Below, one piece after another: positions 25,588 through 32,283 of a stretch of DNA of 64,000 nucleotides (position 1 is its first letter; every line of letters begins with the position of its first letter). A program made the position numbers and the translations under genes. The stretch is taken from assembly GCA_023664485.1 (NCBI GenBank), contig JAMPFK010000009.1:1-64000 (forward strand), in the 5' to 3' direction. The stretch comes from Bacteroides fragilis (GTDB lineage Bacteria; Bacillota; Clostridia; Lachnospirales; Lachnospiraceae). A model generated the notes under the pieces. The model worked only from the letters and a program-made list of their open reading frames with translations, did no database searches and was not told where the DNA came from.

Positions 25588-26717
25588 TAAACAAAGTTCG
25601 GATAAAAGCATTAAAATCAATACAGGATTTAACAATCGATTGCAGCAGGTTTAATTTAATAGTTGGAACAAATTCCGCGGGGAAATCAACATTTTTACAG
25701 GCATTGCTTTTAGATGCGCAAAATAGTATTGATAAAAGCGGTTTGAATGGGCCGTTAATATCATTGGGGGAATATAGAGAAGCTCACAATTATTCCATGC
25801 CGGATGCAAATATTAAAATCTGGATATGGAAAAACGGATATAAAGAACCTGCCTGGATTGAGTTCAGTGAAGATTTGGAAAATTCGTGTAAGGTAACGGT
25901 ATCAGGAGAACCGGATGATTTGGATCTGATTATGGATGATGCCGACTTCCATATGGATGAAGCAACGCATCTTTATTGGAAGACAGGATTTCGCTATTTA
26001 TCCTGTCATAGATTAGGCCCACAGGATATTTATGTAAAATATTTTGGAAATGATAATAATTTGGGAATTGACGGCGAATATTCGTTTTCTTATCTGATGC
26101 AGCATGAGCTGGATCCTGTAGCCGATGAATTAGTAAAGAATAAGGAAGATTCGATAAACAGTCTGTACGAGCAGGTTAATTATTGGTTGAATTATATTGT
26201 TGGTACCAGTCTTTTAGTAACAGATATTAAAAAAACAAATTATCTGCAGGTAAAATACAATAACAATCCGGCCAATCTGAATTCTGAGGCGATGTATAAC
26301 AGACCGGTAAACGTAGGTTCCGGCATTAGTTATCTGGTAACGATATTGATCACATGTCTGGCTTCCAACACAGGAGACATTATTTTAATAGAAAATCCGG
26401 AGATTCATCTTCATCCCAAAGCGCAGTCCAGATTGTGCGAGTTTTTATATTTTATCAGCAGTTCCGGACGCCAGTTGTTTGTAGAAACTCACAGCGATCA
26501 TATTTTTAATGGCATAAGGGTAGGAATTTCCAATAAAACGATGAGAGAAGACTATATCAAAGTTAATTTCTTTATGATTGATAAAAATTATAACACTCAA
26601 TGTAATCCGATAAAATTTGGCGACTTTGGGAAAATTACAGGAATGAACAGGGAATTAGATATTAATGATTTATTTGACCAGTTTGAAATTGATTTGGATC
26701 GGATGCTGGGATTATAA
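25584..26717 (+). CDS. AAA/ABC-type ATPase, DUF3696-like
   Basis: A 377-residue ATPase of the RecF/OLD-like class. It has Walker A NLIVGTNSAGKSTFLQ near residue 30, an ABC-signature-like NVGSGISYLV near 245, Walker B ILIENPEIHLHP near 270 and a switch His in FVETHSDHIFN. The C-terminal segment (NFFMIDKNYNTQ) resembles DUF3696. No Toprim nuclease domain follows, unlike OLD nucleases. ATGA overlaps the DUF262 stop, so the two proteins are made together and probably form a complex. AT-rich, consistent with horizontal transfer. Confidence 0.8.
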   Translation: MINKVRIKALKSIQDLTIDCSRFNLIVGTNSAGKSTFLQALLLDAQNSIDKSGLNGPLISLGEYREAHNYSMPDANIKIWIWKNGYKEPAWIEFSEDLENSCKVTVSGEPDDLDLIMDDADFHMDEATHLYWKTGFRYLSCHRLGPQDIYVKYFGNDNNLGIDGEYSFSYLMQHELDPVADELVKNKEDSINSLYEQVNYWLNYIVGTSLLVTDIKKTNYLQVKYNNNPANLNSEAMYNRPVNVGSGISYLVTILITCLASNTGDIILIENPEIHLHPKAQSRLCEFLYFISSSGRQLFVETHSDHIFNGIRVGISNKTMREDYIKVNFFMIDKNYNTQCNPIKFGDFGKITGMNRELDINDLFDQFEIDLDRMLGL

Positions 26718-26742
26718 AGATAACAAAAGAGAGATGAGAAAT

Positions 26743-27601
26743 ATGGATTATTATGTGAATGAATATTCATTGAGAGGGCAGTTTGAGGATGTTGCTGATT
26801 TTTTTATTTCTTTGAGAGAATATACGTTCCCTGTTTTGAAAAAAATAAAATCCGAGGAAGGGAGCGTACTGTGAAAAATAAATTTTTCACAGGCAAATTT
26901 GTGCTTGCGCCCAAATTCGCAGGCTAAGCAAGAATGGAGGATTTATATGGAAAAAGGATTCTTTGTGGAGCTGTGAAGTTTGTCAGGATTGTATCTTAAG
27001 GGAAATACATCCGCGCAGAAATGAACGCAATCCGGAATTAACAAAATTAAAATTATTATTAGTGGAATTGTACTCTAAGCCGGAACTGTGGTCTGAAGAT
27101 GAAAATAATCCGGAAGAGACATTTGAATATGGGTTCGATGAGGATTACAGAGAAAATTTTATGCTTCAAAATTGTTTTACAGAAGCGTGGAGAAACGAAG
27201 GCAGAATTATTTCCTTTCTGCATCCGGCCTATAAAACGAATCTTCTGCCATTCACGGCTTTTACTGATGAAGAAAGATACGATATAGAACTGGACAATAT
27301 TTATTCTGTAAGCTGGTGGGAGCGCTCGCCGGAAATCAGAAAATGGCTGATTGGCGATAGGTATTCAGTTGAAATTCGTGGAAAAGAATTTGAATATCAT
27401 CCGCCTCATTTTCATGTATCATGTTCTGGGTATCAGGCGGTTTTCCACTTGGATACCGGAGAGTTCTATAAGGGAAACAAAGTGAAAATGCCGCCTGATT
27501 TTTTGCGTGATATAAAAAAATGGTACAATGAGAATAAAGCAGAGTTAGGACAAGCCTGGAATTTGTTACATCCGCCCGTTACATATAATATGAAATCATA
27601 G
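26743..27601 (+). pseudogene. broken DUF4160-like gene of the DUF262 module
   Basis: The first 43 residues (MDYYVNEYSLRGQFEDVADF onward) end in a TGA at 26872-26874 inside a palindrome. Another frame, open from 26882, carries the rest: EIHPRRNERNPELTK, then a C-terminal YHPPHFHVSCSGYQAVFHLD and AWNLLHP block like DUF4160 proteins. The two parts read as one protein interrupted by roughly 75-90 bases of hairpin-rich sequence (26869-26935). If the second part is translated alone it would start at TTG 26963. I judge the gene disrupted; a two-gene reading is possible. Confidence 0.65.
26869..26892. repeat. 24-bp palindrome interrupting a coding region
   Basis: CTGTGAAAAAT and ATTTTTCACAG are perfect 11-base arms with a 2-base loop. 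The stop codon that ends the first part of the DUF4160-like gene lies within the left arm. It begins a short hairpin-rich stretch to about 26935. Confidence 0.75.
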
Positions 27602-27766
27602 AAGATATGATAAAGATTTGAAATCTGCCGGGTTTGAGACAGGTAATGATGAATTTGCAGACTATTTTTGATATTTCCGCAATGTACTGGTGAAGGGCAT
27701 AATTGCAGAAGTGGAAAAACGATAAAAACCGCATATTATCTCTCCCATATGGGCATTATAAAAAAC
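27602..27766. other. intergenic stretch before invertible segment
   Basis: No coding signal or promoter was seen in these 165 bases between the broken DUF4160-like gene and the left inverted repeat. The final bases are a run of A that becomes the T-run of a minus-strand terminator formed with the left repeat. Confidence 0.5.
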
Positions 27767-27797
27767 GCAACATTTTGTATGAAAATGTTGCGTTTTT
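27767..27797 (+). repeat. left inverted repeat / recombination site and terminator
   Basis: GCAACATTTT and AAAATGTTGC form inverted arms around GTATG, the layout of a tyrosine-recombinase core site (arms plus a short asymmetric spacer). The same sequence is a strong hairpin with T-runs on both strands (T7 at 27793-27799 on plus; T6 at 27760-27765 on minus). It should terminate the DUF262 transcript and also any transcript leaving the inverted sigma-28 promoter. Confidence 0.85.
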
Positions 27798-27811
27798 TTG
27801 TTACATACTAT

Positions 27812-27838
27812 ATTTCGGCCGTTCAGGCCAAAACTTTA
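27812..27838 (-). promoter_or_regulatory. sigma-28 (FliA/SigD) promoter inside invertible segment
   Basis: On the minus strand: TAAAGTTT (27838-27831), 11 bases, GCCGAAAT (27819-27812). The consensus for the flagellar sigma factor is TAAAGTTT-N11-GCCGATAA, so all eight -35 bases and six of eight -10 bases match. It fires left, into the left repeat/terminator, and would face csrA-fliC after inversion. Confidence 0.85.
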
Positions 27839-27899
27839 TAGCTGATTTGAAATTTTTTAAAAATTTTTTCAAAGCCCCGATATATTCCCGGAAAAGGCG

Positions 27900-28481
27900 C
27901 TAAAGATTCAGGTTCCTGTATACCTGATCCTTGTCGTCCTGCTCGATACAGAGGTATCGTTTGGTAATGCCATAGGAAGAGTGATTGTAAAGATCCATGA
28001 GCATTGCCGGCGGCACGCCCTGTTTCCAGGCGTGATAGCCGAAGGTCTTACGCAGGGAATGACAGCTGATATGGGCTTCCAGTCCCGTATTGGCCGCGGC
28101 CTCTCTGACGATCCGGTAGGCCTGGTATCTGCTGATCGGCCGCCGGCGGTTCTTCTGGCTCGCAAAAAGATAGTCCGTATCGGAGGGCTCCGGGCCGCTT
28201 TCCCGGAACTGTGTCAAAACCTTTCTGGCCGCGGTATTCATGGCGACCATTCTTTCTTTTCCCGTTTTCTGCTCCATAACGGAAATGTGTTCCCGGAATT
28301 CTTTTTCTTTTTCCAAATAGACATCTTCCCATTGAAGCTGTAACAAGTCGCTGATTCTGAAAGCGGTATTCAATCCCATGATGATCAGTGCATAATTTCT
28401 GATATTCGGTTTGACGGACAGATAATAGTTCTTAAATTTTTCGAGAGTCTGGCCGTTCTTAATCGGGCGTGTAGCGCTCAT
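27900..28481 (-). CDS. small tyrosine recombinase (FimB/FimE-like invertase)
   Basis: A 193-residue integrase-type recombinase. The catalytic residues are visible: Arg in LNTAFRISDLL near residue 43, Lys in QKTGKERM near 74, HSLRKTFGYH (H-x-x-R and the following His) near 145, and the nucleophile Tyr in ITKRYLCI near 175. The N-terminal arm-binding domain of larger integrases is missing, as in FimB/FimE, which invert promoter segments. An ATG at 28499 is in frame, but AAGGAGG eight bases before 28481 fixes the start there. Flanking inverted repeats suggest it flips its own segment. Confidence 0.88.
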   Translation of the reverse strand: MSATRPIKNGQTLEKFKNYYLSVKPNIRNYALIIMGLNTAFRISDLLQLQWEDVYLEKEKEFREHISVMEQKTGKERMVAMNTAARKVLTQFRESGPEPSDTDYLFASQKNRRRPISRYQAYRIVREAAANTGLEAHISCHSLRKTFGYHAWKQGVPPAMLMDLYNHSSYGITKRYLCIEQDDKDQVYRNLNL

Positions 28482-28506
28482 CTGTATTTCCTCCTTCATT
28501 TGTTTT

Positions 28507-28535
28507 GTTATTCAAAAGTATATAACAGCTGTCAA
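28507..28535 (-). promoter_or_regulatory. sigma-A promoter of recombinase gene
   Basis: On the minus strand, TTGACA (28535-28530), a 17-base spacer and AATAAC (28512-28507). The -35 box touches the inner edge of the right inverted repeat, so it flips together with the gene. Confidence 0.65.
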
Positions 28536-28564
28536 AAATGCAACATTTTCATACAAAAGGTTGC
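28534..28564 (-). repeat. right inverted repeat / recombination site
   Basis: The reverse complement, GCAACCTTTTGTATGAAAA followed by TGTTGCATTTTT, equals the left repeat except at two positions. No T-run lies outside it on the right, so unlike the left copy it should not stop rightward transcription into csrA. Confidence 0.85.
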
Positions 28565-28650
28565 ATGACGCGTTTCACGACGGATGGTATATGAAGCAGG
28601 GAAGCGCCGGAGGGGAGACCCGAACAGGGAAAGAGCAGGGAGGTTTGAGG

Positions 28651-28935
28651 ATGTTAAGACTGACGGTAGGAGCCAAAGATTATCTGATGATAGGGGAGAA
28701 TATTAAAATTGTTTTTCTGGGAGGAAGCAAGAATCATCTCCGGGTTATGCTGGATGTGCCAAAGGAGCTGAATGTGGTGCGCAGCAAGGTGCTTGAAAAT
28801 CAGGCGGCGACCGCGGAGGAAAAGGCGAAGCTTCCACAGTATTACGAAGTTCCCGAACTGCCGGAGAAATACAGAAAGAAAAAAATCATCGTGAACGATT
28901 CTTCGAAAAGGAAGAAACAGGGAAGCGGTTCCTGA
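28651..28935 (+). CDS. csrA: CsrA-family RNA-binding regulator
   Basis: A 94-residue protein. MLRLTVGAKDYLMIGENIKI and VRVMLDVPKELNVVRSKVLE-like pattern residues (RVMLDVPKELNVVR) match CsrA, the small beta-strand dimer that binds GGA motifs in mRNA leaders. It is longer than the usual 60-75 residues owing to a charged tail (KYRKKKIIVNDSSKRKK). AGGGAGG precedes the ATG; the open frame extends back to 28561, inside the inverted repeat. It lies directly upstream of flagellin, as in Bacillus and clostridial flagellar loci, where CsrA represses flagellin translation. The FliW antagonist is not in this window. Confidence 0.85.
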   Translation: MLRLTVGAKDYLMIGENIKIVFLGGSKNHLRVMLDVPKELNVVRSKVLENQAATAEEKAKLPQYYEVPELPEKYRKKKIIVNDSSKRKKQGSGS

Positions 28936-28995
28936 AAGGATTTACGGTAATAGCCCGGAGCTGTCCTGGGGGTTTCGGGTTTATTAATAAAAAAA

Positions 28996-29034
28996 TGCCG
29001 TAAAAGGATTTGCGGCAGGCAAACACAAGGAGGT
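28996..29034 (+). promoter_or_regulatory. CsrA-type binding sites in flagellin leader
   Basis: A hairpin TGCCG/CGGCA (28996-29000 and 29013-29017) presents AAAGGAT in its loop, and ACAAGGAGGT (29025-29034) matches the CsrA consensus ACANGGANGT exactly while also being the flagellin ribosome binding site. Two sites, one on the Shine-Dalgarno, is the arrangement of the B. subtilis hag leader. Confidence 0.75.
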
Positions 29035-29040
29035 AATTTT

Positions 29041-30798
29041 ATGATAGTACAACACAATCTTACAGCGATGAACGCAAACAGAATGCTCGGCATTACGACG
29101 AGCGCGCAGGCAAAATCCACGGAGAAGTTATCGTCCGGTTATAAGATCAACCGTGCGGCGGACGATGCGGCAGGTCTGGCGATTTCCGAAAAAATGAGGA
29201 GGCAGATCCGCGGCCTGACACAGGCATCGGCCAATGCGCAGGACGGTATCAGCGCAGTGCAGACGGCAGAGGGCGCTTTGACAGAAGTGCATGATATGCT
29301 GCAGAGAATGAACGAGCTGGCAATCAAAGCGGGGAACGGGACGATGTCGGAATCCGACCGCCAGTCTATTCAGGATGAGATCGATCAGCTGATTACAGAG
29401 GTAGACCGCGTTTCCGAGACAACGAAGTTCAATGAAACATACCTGCTGAAGGGTTCGGGGGAGAACAGCAACGCAGGGGAAGTCAGCGCGAAAATCAACA
29501 CGAAGATGCAGGATGCGGAAGTGACAAAAGCGACCGGCAACCTCTTTAAAGGCAAGCTCGATATGACGAATGCGCTGGATGCCGGAACCGAAGATACGGC
29601 TACAATCACCTATCTGGACGGGGAAGGCAATAAGCGGACAAAGGATGTCGTCTTTAAAACCGGGGCAGATGCAAAAGCAACGTCCGCGAATCTGGCGGAG
29701 GCGATTAATGCCGATAAGGATTTGAAGAAAATCTTTACGGCTTCCTCCAGCGATTCCGGCGAGATCAGCGTGGAATCCAAATTAAATGGAACCAAGACCG
29801 ATAAGAGCCAGAATGCGCTGGTAGATACGGATGAAAGCGGCACGAATCCCGTATATGCCATTACCTTTAAATCGGCAATGCAAGAAGATGGCGTAACAGT
29901 TGGCGGTGCGAAACGGCTGAACGCATTTGAGAGCGGAAGCGTAACAACGGAAGAAGCAAAAGGCCCGTCCTATGCTTTTGATTTAAAAGGACTGACGGAT
30001 GGGGAGTCGATCACTATCAATGGAAAGACTTATACCTATGATGCAAATAAAGATAATTCCGCTGCCAATTCTTTCAAAACGGTAGAAGACCTGCAGAAGC
30101 TGTTGTCGGCTGATTATGATGTCGCAATCGAGTTCACGGCAACAAAGACGGAACAGGTATATTCAACTACTGGCAAGGATGGAGATCCGGTCGTATCCAA
30201 GGTGGCAGAAGGTCTGGCGGATACTTCTAAGACAAATGCGATCGGAACGCTTACAGGCGCGAACGCCGTAAACGCATTTACAAATGTTGCCGCCCCTACT
30301 GCTGGAACCGCTGGTACAGAAACAACGTATACGGACCAGAAAGTAACCTTGAAGATTACCGAAAAAGCAGCCGTAGACAAAGCGTCCGACGTCCTCAATT
30401 TCAGCCTCCAGGTAGGCGCGGACACGACGGAGGAGAATAAAATCAACGTCGATATCGAATCCATGAGCGCGAAGAGCCTCGGCATCGATAACGTGACCGT
30501 GACCGGAAAAGATTCAACGAATGCGGACGAAGCTGTCAATACGATCGCGGATGCGATTGCAAAGGTTTCCGCACAGCGTTCTGCACTCGGCGCGATCCAG
30601 AACCGTCTGGAGCACACCATCAACAATCTGGATAATGTCGTTGAGAATACGACCGCGGCGGAAGCACAGATCCGCGATACGGATATTGCGACAGAAATGG
30701 TAAGATATTCCAATAACAGTATCTTACAGCAGGCTGGCACATCCATGCTGTCACAGGCGAACCAGTCGAACCAGCTGGCACTGTCCCTGCTCGGCTGA
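29041..30798 (+). CDS. fliC: flagellin
   Basis: A 585-residue flagellar filament protein. The N-terminal D0/D1 region (HNLTAMNANRMLGI, EKLSSGYKINRAADDAAGLA, SDRQSIQDEIDQLITEVDR) and C-terminal D1/D0 region (AIQNRLEHTINNLDNVVENT, AESQIRD-like AEAQIRDTDIATEMV, ending NQLALSLLG) are canonical. The middle 280 or so residues are a variable Thr/Ala/Asp-rich D2/D3 insert exposed on the filament. No sigma-28 promoter was found upstream in the present orientation; the only candidate is inside the invertible segment and points away. Translation is probably controlled by the adjacent CsrA. Confidence 0.95.
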   Translation: MIVQHNLTAMNANRMLGITTSAQAKSTEKLSSGYKINRAADDAAGLAISEKMRRQIRGLTQASANAQDGISAVQTAEGALTEVHDMLQRMNELAIKAGNGTMSESDRQSIQDEIDQLITEVDRVSETTKFNETYLLKGSGENSNAGEVSAKINTKMQDAEVTKATGNLFKGKLDMTNALDAGTEDTATITYLDGEGNKRTKDVVFKTGADAKATSANLAEAINADKDLKKIFTASSSDSGEISVESKLNGTKTDKSQNALVDTDESGTNPVYAITFKSAMQEDGVTVGGAKRLNAFESGSVTTEEAKGPSYAFDLKGLTDGESITINGKTYTYDANKDNSAANSFKTVEDLQKLLSADYDVAIEFTATKTEQVYSTTGKDGDPVVSKVAEGLADTSKTNAIGTLTGANAVNAFTNVAAPTAGTAGTETTYTDQKVTLKITEKAAVDKASDVLNFSLQVGADTTEENKINVDIESMSAKSLGIDNVTVTGKDSTNADEAVNTIADAIAKVSAQRSALGAIQNRLEHTINNLDNVVENTTAAEAQIRDTDIATEMVRYSNNSILQQAGTSMLSQANQSNQLALSLLG

Positions 30799-31042
30799 TA
30801 ATGGGGAGTCCCTTTTTGAGAGCTCATCAAATGTTGTGTTAATACCGCGAATGGCCGCATCTTCTTATGGAGATGCGGCTGTTTGCGTTCAGGACTGTTT
30901 GGCAATAGCTGCAAAGTCGTTATCCGCAATGCAGCCATCACCGCTGCGAATGAGGGAATGAGAAAATGGTGGGTCGGAAAGCGGTTATCGTATTTCTGAG
31001 TCTTTTATTATTCCGTAAACGGGGAAATATTATTCCTTTTAA
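30799..31042. other. intergenic stretch after flagellin
   Basis: No gene is visible. A terminator lies at 30854-30879; nothing else stands out before the promoter at 31043. Confidence 0.5.
30854..30879 (+). terminator. flagellin terminator hairpin
   Basis: GCCGCATCT pairs with AGATGCGGC across an 8-base loop, followed by a weak TGTTTG tail, 56 bases after the flagellin stop. Confidence 0.65.
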
Positions 31043-31071
31043 TTGATATTATTCCGGGCATGAGGTATACT
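31043..31071 (+). promoter_or_regulatory. sigma-A promoter for Fic gene
   Basis: TTGATA (31043-31048), 17 bases, TATACT (31066-31071). The predicted transcription start coincides with the left end of the palindromic element at 31076. Confidence 0.7.
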
Positions 31072-31075
31072 ATTT

Positions 31076-31178
31076 TATAGTTAACGACATTGGAAATTGC
31101 CATTTCTGCCTTGTAAAGGCTTGCGTATATGGCTTTTGCAAGAGCTGAAAAGAGCAATTTGTTATGTCGTTTACTATA
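31076..31178 (+). mobile_element. MITE-like palindromic element, copy 2
   Basis: A 103-bp copy with ends TATAGTTAACGACAT and ATGTCGTTTACTATA (inverted, near-perfect). The core contains AAATTGCC with GAGCAATTTG, and AAGGCTTGCGTATATGGCTT. It begins five bases after a -10 box and ends 20 bases before the Fic gene start. Confidence 0.85.
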
Positions 31179-31198
31179 GAAAGCGGGGTGTAATCTTT

Positions 31199-32116
31199 AT
31201 GTATATAACGGTAAAGCAGGCTGCAGAAAAATGGGGAATTTCAGACAGGCGGGTTCGTATCCTCTGCTCGGAGGGGAGGATTTCAGGCGTTACCCGTGAA
31301 GGACGCAGTTGGATGATTCCGGCAGATGCGAAAAAGCCGGAGGATGGACGGTTTAAGACAGTGGAAAGTTTACTGACAGCTATAGACAGGAAGAAAATGG
31401 AACTGGACTCCAGACGACCGCTGACAGAGGGAGAAGCGGAACGCCTGACAGAGGAGTTTATTGTTGAATACACCTATAATTCCAATGCAATTGAGGGGAA
31501 TACTTTAACTTTACGGGAGACGGATATGGTTTTGCGCGGTCTGACGATAGACAGAAAACCGTTAAAAGACCATATGGAGGCAGTCGGGCATAAAGAAGCA
31601 TTTGATTTTGTGCGGGATTTGGTAAAAGACCAGGCGCCTTTATCGGAGGGCGTCATCAAGCAGATTCATTATCTTGTATTAGCGGATAAACGGGAGGATC
31701 GAGGCGTTTACAGAAGAGTTCCTGTCAAAATTATGGGGGCAAAGCATGAACCGGTTCAGCCGTATCTGATACAGCCAGAGATGGAACAGTTGCTGGAGGC
31801 TTATAGTAAGAGTGTAGAGCATATCATTCCCCGGCTTGCACGGTTTCATATTGAATTTGAGGGGATTCACCCTTTTATTGATGGAAATGGCAGAACCGGG
31901 AGGCTGCTTGTAAATCTGGAATTAATGAAAGCAGGATACCCGCCGATTGACATTAAGTTTTCAGACCGCAGTTCTTATTATAATGCGTTTGACGAATATC
32001 ACATAAAACATAATCCGGACGCAATGGAAAAACTGTTTGCAGAATATGTAAATAAAAGGCTGGATAGTTATCTGGCGATGTTGAAAGCGCCGCTCCTGCC
32101 GCAGGATCCGGTCTGA
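31199..32116 (+). CDS. Fic-domain protein with N-terminal helix-turn-helix
   Basis: A 305-residue protein. The N-terminal MerR/excisionase-like helix-turn-helix is VKQAAEKWGISDRRVRILCS. The Fic domain follows, with the active motif HPFIDGNGRTGRLL near residue 223. The inhibitory helix SNAIEGN near residue 100 marks a class II (self-inhibited) Fic enzyme, which transfers AMP or a related group to protein hydroxyls when released. The open frame extends back to 31097, but that lies in the mobile element; 31199 follows GCGGGG. A solitary gene. Target unknown. Confidence 0.85.
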   Translation: MYITVKQAAEKWGISDRRVRILCSEGRISGVTREGRSWMIPADAKKPEDGRFKTVESLLTAIDRKKMELDSRRPLTEGEAERLTEEFIVEYTYNSNAIEGNTLTLRETDMVLRGLTIDRKPLKDHMEAVGHKEAFDFVRDLVKDQAPLSEGVIKQIHYLVLADKREDRGVYRRVPVKIMGAKHEPVQPYLIQPEMEQLLEAYSKSVEHIIPRLARFHIEFEGIHPFIDGNGRTGRLLVNLELMKAGYPPIDIKFSDRSSYYNAFDEYHIKHNPDAMEKLFAEYVNKRLDSYLAMLKAPLLPQDPV

Positions 32117-32173
32117 TGCCTTAATTGGAAACCGGAGCATTCATCCGTCATTAAAATTTTTTTCATAACCATC

Positions 32174-32201
32174 TTGACAATCTATCCCGTTGCGCTATGA
32201 T
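32174..32201 (+). promoter_or_regulatory. sigma-A promoter for MATE gene
   Basis: TTGACA (32174-32179), 16 bases, TATGAT (32196-32201), about 80 bases before the MATE gene start. Confidence 0.7.
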
Positions 32202-32283
32202 GTAGAAGATTTCACTTTCTTTAAAGCGGATTGGCGCCTTTCGGACACAAATGCCGCGGGCTGGCCAGGAATAGAGGATTATT

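Larger units (their letters stand above)
27767..28564. mobile_element. putative invertible DNA segment with its own recombinase
   Basis: A 798-bp segment bounded by 31-bp inverted repeats (29 of 31 positions identical). It contains a small tyrosine recombinase gene, that gene's promoter, and an outward sigma-28 promoter. In this assembly the sigma-28 promoter points left, away from csrA-fliC. Flipping would place it at about 28493-28519 facing right, some 130 bases before the csrA start. The state shown is predicted to be flagellin-off. Confidence 0.8.

Noticed and set aside
27767..28564. Inverted repeats as merely two unrelated terminators, or as attachment sites of an integrated element
   Set aside because: The right copy has no T-run outside it. 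The shared asymmetric core in opposite orientation, with only a recombinase and a promoter between, predicts inversion rather than excision; direct-repeat attachment sites were not found.
28561..28650. N-terminal extension of CsrA
   Set aside because: The frame begins inside the recombination repeat; canonical CsrA starts at 28651 after AGGGAGG.
30114..30941. 275-codon minus-strand frame opposite flagellin
   Set aside because: Ser/Ala/Val shadow of the flagellin variable region; no motif or ribosome site.
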